Origin: Poecilobothrus nobilitatus
Lineage: Eukaryota > Arthropoda > Insecta > Diptera > Dolichopodidae
NCBI GenBank assembly: GCA_947095535.1
Contig: OX352772.1
Coordinates: forward strand, 256,413,497-256,477,496
Direction of reading: 5' to 3'
Length of the DNA stretch: 64,000 nt
A program made the translations under genes and the position numbers. Below are positions 19,779 through 29,854 of the stretch, piece after piece. Below the pieces are notes generated by a model. That model made no database searches. It was given only the letters and a program-made list of their open reading frames with translations, and was not told where the DNA came from. Within the stretch, counting starts at the first letter, position 1. Each line of letters starts with the position of its first letter.

Positions 19779-20570
19779 TCGGCCAGCTTTTTAGCACATT
19801 TCCAAAAAAATTTTGAAAAAATGTGCTTTTTAGTTTCACTCTGTCCGTCCGTCCGTCCGGCTGTTTACAAAACTTCTACACCGTTAAAGATAGAGAAAAA
19901 ACATTTTAACCATGGGTAGGTCTCATAAAAAAAATAATTTTGTGGAACAACTTTTTCATGTAGCCCCATCCATTACGGAGCTACAGCCCCTCAAACTTTG
20001 AAAAAGCCCTATTTTTAAATGCATATATCTTATGTTCTGCTTAAGATTTTTTCAATCTGAAAACGTCATTCGACAGGTATTTTTTTTAACTTTGTAAATT
20101 AATATCAAAATTATACAATATTTTTAAATTTAGTATTTAAAATTACCGTTATGTGAAAATCAAATTTTGCATTATTTTTCTACTTTCATAACTCCGGCAT
20201 GCTTTCAGATAGAGGCTTGAAATTTTGAGGCAAGAAAGAACTTTTAGAATTAGTATAAGTTTGCTTAGAAAATTTTTTTGCACCACCCCCTGTTTAAGAG
20301 GTATTAGGGCTGAAAAATTGAAAATTTTCTATTTTTAGGCACCTGTAACTTAAGCACCTGTAAAAATTTTTCTTCGGCAAGACATAAAAATTAAAGCTCC
20401 AGTAATATATATTTTATGTGTGTTAATGGTTTTTCTTAGTTTATAAAGGGTTCAGGGGTTACAGCCCCTCAAAATTCCAGAAAAGTGTTATTTTCACATA
20501 TTTTCTTATTACAAAAAATTTCTTAAATTTTATTTTTTAAATATTCAAATTTTTGTGCAAGTCACAATTC
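19779..20570 (+). repeat. Modular GTCC-type non-coding element, copy 1 (one module lost)
   Basis: The element starts near TTTTTAGCACATTTCC, with TCCGTCCGTCCGTCC at 19845-19858, then phrase-like blocks CATTACGGAGCTACAGCCCC, ACCGTTATGTGAAAA, ATAACTCCGGCATGC, TAGAATTAGTATAAG and CACCCCCTGTTTA. In copies 2 and 3 the block set from ACGGAGCTACAGC to TAGTATAAG occurs twice in tandem with about 474-bp spacing and clear divergence. Copy 1 has one, with the crossover inside AGAACTTTTAGAATTAGTAT. A diverged relative is at 5935-6530. It has no coding capacity. Confidence 0.7.
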
Positions 20571-20861
20571 TAAACAGTTTGTATTGTGTTTTGGAAATGT
20601 GCGCTTTTAAAAACCGTTGGTTTACATTCTACCTTGTTTGATATTATATAGGTACATATGTGTTCATCCAAAAGAATAGTATACAAAATATATCCATACA
20701 TAATATTCGTTTCTGAAATAAATATATTATATACACAATATATATATACATACATAATATTTCTTTCTCAAGGTAAATATATTATTATACGTACATAATA
20801 TACGTCATATTTGTTTACAAAACTTGTAATAAACTTTTTTTCCCTAAATATAGACAAGTAT

Positions 20862-20926
20862 ACACACTCAACCGTATATAAATAAATATCTACACAATTG
20901 TACACACTCAACCGTATAAAAATACC
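20862..20926. repeat. 40-bp minisatellite, copy 1
   Basis: The unit contains ACACTCAACCGTATATAAAT and TATCTACACAATTGT, 40 bp in all, here in about two units. Copy 2 has one unit more (42448-42552) and copy 3 has the same number as copy 1. Further units lie at 27492-27545, on the other side of the Tc1-like element, so that element inserted into this minisatellite. Confidence 0.8.
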
Positions 20927-21080
20927 CAGCGGAAAAAAGAAGCATTCCAACATGCATGCTGGAAGCATTCCCAGTAAGGTAAGAAGCGTTTCCTGTTCCA
21001 TTTTTTTATTGCTTCTTTTTTCATATAGATGTCCGCGAAATGAATGCTTAACGGGGAAGGCATCTATTCCTTTTCAACTT

Positions 21081-21163
21081 CAAATTGGAAATAAGCAATA
21101 TCAAATTGGAAATAAGCTATTTCAAATTGGAAATAATTATTTTCAAATTGAAAATAAACTTTA
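21081..21163. repeat. 21-bp tandem repeat in the Tc1-like element
   Basis: Four units of type CAAATTGGAAATAAGCTATTT start at 21081, 21102, 21123 and 21144. The period is exactly 21 bp, so a 7-residue peptide repeat (QIGNKxx) can be read through it, but this frame is not a supported gene. Copy 2 has the same array at about 42708-42790. Confidence 0.75.
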
Positions 21164-21391
21164 ACAATTGCAAATATTCATTTAAGTTAAAAAACAGACG
21201 ATGTACAACAATATTTATGATCAAAACTTTATTAATATAATAAATTAAAAAATCATATCAATCAAATTTAAAACATCTGGTATGAATTTTTGAACATATG
21301 CAACATATTTAGCAAAATTTGCAACAGATAAATTTGGTACATTTCGTTGTATAATATTTCCAATCCTTTGTAGGCAAAATTCGGTTTGGGT

Positions 21392-22250
21392 CTAATTCGT
21401 CCTATTTTCACCTGCTAAAATCTGTGGCATTTCAGTTGCTACATCTCGTTTAATAGAAGCCTGAAGAGCTGACCAAGCAAGTTCTATTGGGTTTAACATT
21501 GGACGACTGTACGTGCCTAATCTTAATGACCGATGATTGATAAATTCACTTTCAAGAAACACAAACACTTCAATAAATGTATGACACGGTGCATTATCAA
21601 TTACCATTACAACTGGTGATTTATATTTGGTTAGAGTGTTGCGGAGACAATTGCGTATGACCTCTTTAGCTTGCAGAGTTTTAAATGCTCCTCTTCTTAG
21701 CTCGTGATGAATAAGCCCCACATTACCTATGCATCCAATAATATGAGCATTGGAGCCACGGCAGCCTGCTGCAATATAACTACAACGGCTTCTTTTCATG
21801 GATCTTCCCTTTGTCCTTGATATGAAAAGATTAAAGTTCTTTTCATCCATATATATGATTGATCTATTTTCAGATTGATATGCAATAAGATTTTTAACAT
21901 ATTGACGTCTTCTTCGTTCATTAATTTCATTATTCGCATTTTCAGGTTCCCTTCGAGTGTGAAAAGCATACCATCTAAATGTTTGCGCATACATTCAACG
22001 GAACCATCTATTTGTTCAACGCATTGCTCCATAAAATGACAGTGTTCGTTTGTGATTTTACTTCTTCTATTCCCACCTCGTTGCTTTGCAGCCACATTCT
22101 GTCCATTACCCTATCTATATAAAGTCGTCGTTTTCACTCCTAATGTTCTTGCGAGCGCTTTCCAATCCCCACCATTGTTATACAAAGCGCAAATTTGTTT
22201 TTTAATATTATCAGCTTCCCTTTTATTTATGACTCGGAAGGTATGTAGAA
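21392..22250 (-). pseudogene. Tc1/mariner-like (IS630 superfamily) transposase, broken, copy 1
   Basis: This DDE transposase moves its element by cut and paste. From about 22250 the minus strand reads an N-terminal helix-turn-helix (GGDWKALARTLGVKTTTLYR) that ends in an in-frame TAG at 22111-22113. The frame continues to about 21994 and then shifts. The catalytic frame 21994-21392 has YMDEKNFNLF (first Asp), VVMVIDNAPCH (second Asp) and LNPIELAWSALQ (Glu). By my count 38 residues separate the second Asp from the Glu, so it is not classical mariner (DD34D) or Tc1 (DD34E). One stop and one frameshift are shared with copy 2, so both breaks predate the tandem duplication. Confidence 0.8.
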
Positions 22251-22370
22251 AGCATGGCTGGCAAGGCTTCTAGAAGGCATTTAGAAAGCATGACTGGGAA
22301 GGCATCTAGAAGGCATGTAGAATGCATGATTAATAAGGGATGTAGATTGCATGACTTTGATGGCATGTAG

Positions 22371-23201
22371 AATCATATGCATATATGCATTAATAAACTA
22401 TAGAAGGATATATTTCAATCTTTTAAGTGTACAAATTAAATAACAAAAACACGTTTTCCTTTTAATATATAAAAGTTCCTTTATTTTATACTTTTTTTAT
22501 GAAGCTTTTTAAATAAAACTAGTTTAATTTGATTAAAATTGTATAACAATAAATAATTTTATCGACATACATATTATATATAAATAAAAAAAGCAAATAA
22601 AAAAATATATTACTATTGTTAAAAAGTTTAAACATTTTTAGATCAATTTGATCGTTTATAAAATTCTCCCGATAAGCATTATAAAATTTAAAAATTTTCA
22701 ATTTAAGCATAAGTATGCAGTAGTGTAGTAGTATTCCAAAAAAAAATAAATAAGTTACATTAAAAATTAAAAACAAATTTAAACATTTTTACATCAATTA
22801 AATGTTTTTGCATTAAATTTATTTTTTCTGCACGAAATCCAGCTCTCATATTCTCTCCAAATTGGACGAATCCAAAATTTTCATTTTTTTGCAGCTTCTG
22901 AAATACAAAATTATATATTACATTAGAGATATATAATAGATGTTACTGGTAAATAGCAATATGAAAAAACTTACCAAAAAGATCAATTACGACCTTGAAC
23001 TAGCGTAAATCACAGTACAATGGATAATCTAAAAATTTTATTCTAACAATTATTTTTTAAAAATAAAACAAGCAGAAACATATTCGTATCATCGAAAACA
23101 ACAGAAGCGTTCTAGAATGCATGATTTATTGCTTCTCATCACACGATTTTTTTTTGTTTTAAATGAGTGCTTCTAGATACCTTCCAGAGGAAGCGCTTCT
23201 C
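22371..23201. other. AT-rich part of the Tc1-like element, copy 1
   Basis: No credible gene. An 85-codon minus-strand frame (22776-22519) is AT-driven and hydrophobic. The right part (23100-23200) carries GAAGCGTTCTAGAATGCATG and GGAAGCGCTTCTC, related to the subterminal motifs at 20937-21000 in inverse orientation. Confidence 0.45.
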
Positions 23202-23235
23202 TTTTTTTTTTTTTTTTTTATTTATTTAATTATAT

Positions 23236-23254
23236 CTCTAAAAGAGTTTTAGAG
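23236..23254. other. Perfect stem-loop in the 3' UTR of the non-LTR element, copy 1
   Basis: CTCTAAAA and TTTTAGAG pair over 8 bp around a GAG loop, about 17 bp from the poly-A tract. The copy at 44865-44883 is identical. Such 3' structures can serve as recognition sites for the element's own RT; that role is inference here. Confidence 0.6.
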
Positions 23255-23440
23255 CTCGTACAGAGTATGTACATTACATTCTTACAAACTAGTCATTATA
23301 ATAGATATAGTAATATTATTAGCAAAAAAAAATACTTAATAACAAATGCAAGAGAATGAAAAAATATTAGAACTTCAGAAAAATCATAGCAAAATTTAAA
23401 CTACATTATAGTTAATATATTTAAATAGAAGAATTCATTA

Positions 23441-26405
23441 TTAAAAATTAAAAATTAGCAGGTGCTTCATTTGTTTATTTTTTGTTTTTTTTTTGTTTTT
23501 TTGCAGAAGTCTTGTTTTTTGTTTTATTAATTCTAAGTAGAATGTTTTTATTTTTGACTTTATGAATGGCATATTACATGTTTTTAATTCATTTGGCAAG
23601 TTGTTAAATGTTTTAATTGACGTATAATAGATTCCGTCTAAGCCATTGAATTTATTTTTGCGATTCGTGTTACGTATTTGGCTTGCTGTACGGGTATTAT
23701 GGCTGTGTATTTCCATGTTGTGTATTAACAATGTATTTGTATTTATTAATTTATTTTGCATATTAAATATTTGTATGGCTTGTGACATTTTTTTATGTAG
23801 TTCAATTGGTAATATTTTTAACAGTAGATGTATTTCAGCTGTTGACTTTCGTCTTTCAAATCCATAGAGGTTTTTGATGGCATTATTTTGAATACGTTGT
23901 ATCATATTCAAATTTTTTGAGAATGTATTTCCCCAGATTATGATTCCATAGGTGATAGTCGAATGAAAAAGACAATAATATAGTTGTTGTTTTTTTGCTA
24001 GAGGAACTTTTAGTTGCTAGAGGAACTCTATTCTGTATAATTTTTAGCATACCAGCAATTCTTCTAGCCTTTGCTGCTATCTCGCTACATTGTTGATTCC
24101 ATTTTAATTCAGAGTCCATGGTTACTCCAAGGTACTTAAAAACGTGGTTTCTTTAATATTTATATTTTTAAACATTATATTTAGTGATGTATTTGTTGTA
24201 TTTTTTATTATCATATATTTAGTTTTGCTTATGTTTGCTGTTAACTTTAATTTGGACATCCACTTATTTACTAATTGTATATCTTTATTCATTATTTTTT
24301 CTAAGTCTTCGTACCTATTTTCCATAAATACTATAGCTAGATCATTAGCATAAAGAAAAGCTTTACCATCTAGTTTTAATTTTGAAAAGCTGCTTATGTA
24401 GCACGAGTACAGTGTTGGTCCCAAAGAGCTGCCTTGAATAACTCCGTAATTTATATCTGTAATTTGGCTTTTAAGTTGTTGACACTCAACATATTGCTTC
24501 CTTCCATTTAAATAGCTTTCGAACCACATATATTCTTTTCCCAGAATTCCACATTCGAATAGTATACGTAATAATATTTTCCTATCAACCGTATCAAAAA
24601 CTTTTGTAAAATCGAAAAATACAACGGATACCTTTTTTCTATTATTTATACCTTCTTGGATGTATGTGATCATATCGAATAACGCCGTATTTGTATTAGA
24701 ACCCTTTTTAAAGCCATATTGTCGATCATCTGCCAAATTATTGTCTTTTAAATATTTAGTTAGTTGAGTATTCACATATGTTTCAATGATTTTACTAAAT
24801 ATCGAAGCTATTGAAATGGGTCTGTAATTGTATACATTGTTTATGTCTCCATTCCCTTTATAAATTGGTATAACTTTATTTATTTTTAGTTCTTCAGGCA
24901 TAACACTTTGATTCAAGGATTCATTGATTAATTCACTTATGTTTGCTGCTAGTTCATCTTTGCATTCTTTTATAACCTTTGTTTGTATTCCATCATAACC
25001 TGTTGCTCCTGTATTTGGTAACTCGTTTATTAGTTTCTTTGTTTCATAATTCGTAATCATTTTGAATCTAAATCTACTTGATGTTCTATTTGTTGGTAGA
25101 TATACTGTGTTAAAATTTTGTGCGAAATCACTGCCAATATGTGTAAAGTATTTATTAAAATTGTTAAGTTTTGCCAATTTATCTTTGTTGGAAAGTTGTT
25201 GTTCCGCAAAGAAATCGTTTCGATTACTAGTCTTATTTTTAATTATATGTTTTATGTAACTCCATGTTTTTTTCGGATTACCTTCAGCAGTTTTGAAGAT
25301 GTTATTGTCATAAATCATTCTTTTTTTTCTTTTTATTGCCGTGTATTTGTTTAGCCAGAATTTATATTTTTTAAGAATATATTCATCATTATAATTTTTT
25401 ACATGTTTTCTATGCCAGTATTGCTTGATTTACACATTCATGATCAAACCATATAGGTACGTTTTTATTCGCAGTTGACGATATTTTTTGGTATGTGGCA
25501 ACATTTATTTTATTTTGTAATTTCGAAATTAATTGGGAACATTTGGTATTGACATCATTACTTGTGATAATAATTGGGTCATTTATCAGCTGTTTTTTTA
25601 TTTTGTTTATGTCAACACAATTTATTTTTGAAATATTTTTTATTGATTGTGGCAAAGTTGTATAATTTTTTAATTCGGTTATTAAAATTTGATGATCCGA
25701 AATATCTGTGTTCAGGTGAGTTATGCACATGTTAACTTGTGGATTATTTGTAATAATATGATCTATGCAGGTACCTGATATTGGCCTGGTAGGAGAGTGA
25801 TCACAAAAGAAAAATCCATTGCTTTCAATGATTGTTTTATACATTCCAACATCTGAATCCGTATCATCTATTATATTATAATTCATATCACCTAATATGT
25901 ATGTATGTTTTTTGCACAGTTTATTAAGATTCATTTCTAATATATCATTAAATTTGTTAATTATTTCCTTATCTTTTTCAGGTGGTCTATATATTGCAGA
26001 TACATTTATATTTTGACTGTTAAAAACAACCATTATATTAATTATACTATTGTATTCATCACAGAAAGTTTCCTGTATTTTGTAATTTAGTGAATTGTGA
26101 ATAAATATACCTGCTCCACCTCCTTTCCGAGTTTTTCTACATGAGAAGACATTTTCATAATTTTGGATATTAATAAGATCTATTTCGAATTCATTTAGCC
26201 ATGTTTCAGTAACTATAATTAAGTGTATCGTTGTGTTTAACCCATCCAATATTAGTGACACCTCATCCATTTTATTTCTAAGACTTCTAGCATTAATATA
26301 TAGTATTTTTAGAGAGTTTGCACTGTGAAATTTGATTTGAGCTACATAATCACAACTATTTACATGGGTTTTAAGTGGCAAAATAAAATTTTCATTATTC
26401 GACAT
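23441..26405 (-). pseudogene. ORF2 (endonuclease plus reverse transcriptase), broken, copy 1
   Basis: ORF2 nicks the target and reverse-transcribes the element RNA. The AP-like endonuclease is in 26405-25410: LYINARSLRNKMDEV, VTETWLN, AIYRPP, GDMNYN and the end block SDHQIL. A frameshift near 25425 leads into the RT frame ending at 24122, with YGFKKGSNTNTALFD, FFDFTKVFDTVDRK, GVIQGSSLGPTLY and, in place of YADD, YAND near 24350. A second frameshift near 24140 continues into VFKYLGVTMDSELKWN, and a local insertion near 23990 breaks the frame again before the C-terminal part (23911-23441). The catalytic Asp to Asn change is specific to copy 1. Confidence 0.85.
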
Positions 26406-27345
26406 TTAGACAGCTTTCTGATAGAACCCTGATTGTTTTACTTTTTTCTGTTTTTCTAATTAGTAACTTGCCATCTGATACCCATGCAAATTTAATAATA
26501 TTGTTTCTCTTCAAATCTCTTGCTTTTTTATAGAGTAAATTAAAATACTGCGTAAGCGTTTCATTTATGAATATTGTGTTATTAAATAATTTTTCACCTT
26601 CATTTATTTTAAAGATTGACATATTCAGTTTTACCTTTTTTTTTTTTATCATTATTTGATTTTTTAGCTCATCACTGTTTAGTTCTACAACTATTTTTGC
26701 TGGCTCACCTGAGTTCCTCGATGTTTTCTGTTTTCTGTAACATTTTTTAATGTCATCTGCTTTGAATTCAATGCCCAAGCTTTCTACTACTTCCTTAACA
26801 ACATCTTCTGGTGTTTTGTCTTGCAGTTCATCAATTCCAGACATTTCCAACATATTGCGGTTTTTACTTTGCTTAAGTTTTTCAATTTCAATTTGATTGT
26901 AATTAACTCTTTCTTTTAACATAGCGTTCTCGTTTCTTAGTGTTATATTTTCTTCTAGTAGAGTATCCATACTTCCTTTTAATTCCTTAACCTCATTTTT
27001 TACTTCAAGTAGATCATTTTCTTGCGATTTCATTCTATTTAATATTTCATTTAATTTTTCTAAAATAACATCATTGTTATCTTTTTTGTTATTCGCTGTG
27101 GTGTTATTGGTTGCCGCAGTATTTACGCCAGAGGAGCGCCGCTTTCTTCGATTGCTTATACAAATGTTGCAACTCCAAGGTTTGGTGTCATCCGAACAGA
27201 GATCCTTGTATTCTTCAATATCCAGCCCTGCGCATTCGCTATGGAACCATTTTCTACATACTCCCTCACATTGTATGGCATTCACTTTTTTTATATTAAG
27301 ATTTTTTTTGCATTCAAAACAATTTACCACTTTACTATTTGACAT
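26395..27345 (-). CDS. ORF1 protein with PHD finger and coiled coil, copy 1
   Basis: ORF1 proteins of non-LTR elements bind the element RNA and act as chaperones. This one has 316 residues from ATG 27345. Residues 8-65 form a PHD-type zinc finger (CFECKKNLN, CEGVCRKWFHSECAGLD, PWSCNIC, giving Cys4-His-Cys3). A coiled coil follows at about 90-165 (EKLNEILNRMKSQENDLLEV and on). The C-terminal part, with ELQDKTPEDVVKEVVESLG and KARDLKRNNIIKFAWV, resembles L1-type ORF1 RNA-binding domains. It ends at TAA 26395-26397, overlapping the ORF2 ATG (26405). It is the only long protein in the element with no break. Confidence 0.85.
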   Translation of the reverse strand: MSNSKVVNCFECKKNLNIKKVNAIQCEGVCRKWFHSECAGLDIEEYKDLCSDDTKPWSCNICISNRRKRRSSGVNTAATNNTTANNKKDNNDVILEKLNEILNRMKSQENDLLEVKNEVKELKGSMDTLLEENITLRNENAMLKERVNYNQIEIEKLKQSKNRNMLEMSGIDELQDKTPEDVVKEVVESLGIEFKADDIKKCYRKQKTSRNSGEPAKIVVELNSDELKNQIMIKKKKVKLNMSIFKINEGEKLFNNTIFINETLTQYFNLLYKKARDLKRNNIIKFAWVSDGKLLIRKTEKSKTIRVLSESCLNVE

Positions 27346-27400
27346 TTTGACATTTTTTTATAATATTGACATAAAAATTATAATATCCATATATAAAGCA

Positions 27401-28073
27401 GGTTGAAAAATATAAATTTTTTTATGCTAATTTATAGTGTTATACCTATAATACTAATTGTTATACGTATAATACTAATTTCCCGTTGGTATAAATAAAT
27501 ATCTACACAAGTATACACACTCAACCGTATATAAATAAATTTATTGATTAATAGTAAACAGAAAAAAAACTAGAGGAAAGGAACTAACAAAAAAAGGAAA
27601 ATGTAACGAACTAAAAATAAAGCTTTTGAGCTTTATCATTTTCAAAGAAAACTTGAAATTTATGGTTGTTGCATTTACATTGCATTTACCCATCTATATG
27701 GTTTATATTATCTTTGTTATTATAATTAATTATAATTATAAGAAGTTTCATCAGAACACTTTTTCAATGTCTTCATCTATGGTACGCATCATCGGCCGGA
27801 GGAAAAAAATTAAATAAAAAAGCATTCTCTTTAAAATTTTGTATTTTACTTTTTTCTTTTTTTTTTTTTATTATTGGTTAAATGGTTAACCGTTTATGGT
27901 ATAAATAAGATACATTTTAAGAGCGGGTTTGATGTGATGAGAGAGAGGAAAATAAAACCAAATCAGAAAGAAAAAATATATTTCGCACGTCACATCACAT
28001 CACGACCCAGATAATATGAAAAAAGATAATTTTAAAATTTGTATGAGATGAGCATGAGGCTTCTTATAATAAC
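27401..28073. other. Spacer with short repeats, copy 1
   Basis: A GTTATAC(C/G)TATAATACTAATT unit occurs twice in tandem at about 27438-27480. Minisatellite units of the 40-bp type are at 27492-27545. The rest is AT-rich, with a T run near 27860 and a palindromic TTAAATGGTTAACCGTTTA near 27880. A 63-codon frame at 27626 is not supported. Confidence 0.45.
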
Positions 28074-28432
28074 GGGTTTTCCAATTTGAGTGATATAATT
28101 TCTTTTAAAAAAAAAACACACTAATTGTAAGGAAATTCAAATGTGTTTTATTTAATGTGAAATACAATCGATACAATTAAGTTCGGAATAAAACGTCTTT
28201 CAAATGTCCTCCACGACTTCTTTTGTAGGAACGAATTCGATGAACCCAATTTTCGAGCACTTTTTCCACCAAATCAAGTCGTATGTCATGAATAGCACGT
28301 TCAATATTGACTTCTCAATCTTGAAGAGAGTCTGGTTTATTGCTAAAGACCAATGACTTCAAATAATCCCACAAGAAATAGTCTAATATTTTTTTTTTGA
28401 AATGAAATCATATCACTCAAATTGGAAAACCC
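28074..28432 (-). mobile_element. Mariner-like element, internally deleted, with transposase tail, copy 1
   Basis: Inverted termini of about 30 bp are clear: GGGTTTTCCAATTTGAGTGA at the left and the same sequence inverted at the right (AATTGGAAAACCC). Between them the minus strand still reads a transposase C-terminus, LWDYLKSLVFSNKPDSLQD, then a stop, then LDLVEKVLENWVHRIRSYK and RGGHLKDVLF, characteristic of the IS630-Tc1-mariner family. Most of the transposase is gone, so this 359-bp element is a MITE-like deletion derivative. Copy 2 is at 49453-49811. The flanking target duplication is unclear. Confidence 0.8.
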
Positions 28433-28909
28433 TATATATGTTCTTTGTTATTACCAATAGATGTACTTTGGTAATTATTAACCATTATTTAATTGCATGT
28501 TAATATACATACATATATATTAAGAATTAACAAAAAGATGGAAGTTTGATATTTTTATGTAAAATGAATTGCTTAATAGTGAAATAAGAAATTCATATTG
28601 TACATATGTATGTATTATGTACGAGGGAAAAACAGAACAGAAAAACAGAAAAACAAAACATTATTTAAATGCTCGCAATACACGCATTGTAATATGTATT
28701 TCAATCAAAGATTATCTAAAAAGATGATTCATTTCCAGCATGTGCCTGAAGTTTGTTTTGGTACTCGAAAAAATAAAAAACAAAATTTGAATTTTATTAT
28801 TTAAAAATGATTGTGTCCGGAATCTGGATTAACGATACCATACAGTATTTAAAAAAAACATTTTTTATTCGCCGTGCGCCCATCATGTGTCCTATCCTTT
28901 TCACTAGTA
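28433..28909. other. AT-rich spacer, copy 1
   Basis: Nothing recognised apart from a few short A-rich tracts. A 68-codon frame at 28598 is lysine-rich and of low complexity and is not called. Confidence 0.4.
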
Positions 28910-29120
28910 TATAAATATTCTAGAAAAAGAAAATATCCTAATTTTTAAACCAACTCTAAAATCCATCCTAATTGTGAATCTCGCCAAACTTATACAATAT
29001 TCTGGAGAAAACGTATAACCGTATTTTTGAAACCAGGTCTAAAATCCGTCCTAATTTAGAATTTCGCATATAGATATATATTTAAATATTCCGGAAAAAG
29101 GGCAATCCTAATTTGGTATT
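28910..29120. repeat. Degenerate tandem repeat of about 84 bp, copy 1
   Basis: Landmarks ATATTC(T/C)(A/G)GA and TCTAAAATCC(A/G)TCCTAATT recur at about 82-88-bp intervals (28914, 28998, 29086), giving two to three diverged units. Copy 2 has the same array from about 50289. Confidence 0.65.
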
Positions 29121-29287
29121 TGTTTTGTTGAAAAACTTTTAATTTTGTTATTTTTTTAGTTAAAAAATATTTTTTTTTTTTTTAAAAAATGAATAAAATC
29201 TTGAAAAATATTTTATTTCAAGATTAAATTCAAGATTTTTTTTTTCAAGATTTTTCTGGATTCAAGTTTTTTTTTTCAAGATTATTT

Positions 29288-29518
29288 TCAGTGAAGACTT
29301 TTTTTCCGCAAAACGGCGTGTTCCCATTTTTCACAGATTTTCTTTTTTGGAGCATCTGCAGCAATTATCTTACTTGCAGATAACCAGAAAGGAAGTGAAT
29401 CCGCATTTTGTGGAAATTTAAATAATTTCAGATTTTTTGAAACACATGTACTCAACCTGCAAGACAAAATGCAACATTTCTTGCCCATTTCCCTCTCATT
29501 CGTTTCTGAATTATTCAT
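29288..29518 (-). pseudogene. THAP-type zinc finger fragment, copy 1
   Basis: A 76-codon frame from ATG 29518. After ten residues it reads MGKKCCILSCRL with Cys-x3-Cys, then LKLFKFPQNADSLPFW, matching the start of THAP domains (M-x-x-x-C-x-x-x-x-C, the LF-x-FP block and a Trp). THAP fingers bind DNA and are found at the N-terminus of P-element-type transposases. The C-terminal Cys and His ligands are not visible before the stop, so this is a fragment. No adjoining transposase was recognised. A (TTCAAGATT)-rich tract lies just left of it at 29195-29285. Confidence 0.65.
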
Positions 29519-29854
29519 TTTATTTTCTATTTATTTGCAAAAATTAGGTTAATTTTAAAATATAGTGTAACGACTATTCAAACACCTATACAAAGACTAA
29601 ATAGATATGCAATATGCAAAAATGAACAAAAATATATCACTACAACCTATCATAATTAATATTAACTATATATATATATATATATAGTTGTGGTCACTAC
29701 ACTAGATGTGAATAAACCAAATAGCAATTTACATAGTATTTGCATTAATATAAGGTTTTAGATTTTTTTTTTTTTTTAGATTTAAATCTACAATTTAAAA
29801 AATAACACCTTTTTTAAATCTAAAAGGTGCTATAAGTTCATCTTGAATTTTCTT
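29519..29854. other. AT-rich spacer with (AT)n tract, copy 1
   Basis: Contains (TA)n at about 29668-29688, one repeat longer than in copy 2, and an AT-rich inverted pair AAATCTAAAAGGTG / CACCTTTTTTAAATC near 29805-29830. No gene is seen. Confidence 0.4.

Larger units (their letters stand above)
23202..27400 (-). mobile_element. CR1/L2-like non-LTR retrotransposon, nearly full length, copy 1
   Basis: The element runs on the minus strand. It has a short 5' UTR up to about 27400, ORF1 with PHD finger (27345-26395), ORF2 overlapping ORF1 by 11 bases (26405 to 23441, broken), a 3' UTR with a perfect stem-loop and a poly-A tract (T run 23202-23219 on +). It inserted in the Tc1-like element. No target duplication was found and the 5' limit is not exact. 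The PHD-type ORF1 and the NARSLRNK start of the endonuclease fit the CR1/L2/Rex-type group; the exact clade is not settled. Confidence 0.8.
20923..27491 (-). mobile_element. Tc1/mariner-like element with nested non-LTR element, copy 1
   Basis: Short inverted ends can be proposed: TACCCAGCGGAAA at 20923 and the complement of TTTCCCGTTGGTA at 27479-27491 (10 of 13 match). Both lie in the same 40-bp minisatellite, which supports a single insertion. A broken transposase lies at 21392-22250. Subterminal repeats rich in GAAGCATTC and GAAGGCAT motifs occur at 20937-21000, 22230-22370 and 23100-23200. The non-LTR element from 23202 interrupts it. The exact ends and a TA target duplication are not certain. 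Confidence 0.5.

Noticed and set aside
24144..25354. Several plus-strand frames with hydrophobic translations opposite the RT
   Set aside because: They are antisense shadows of ORF2.
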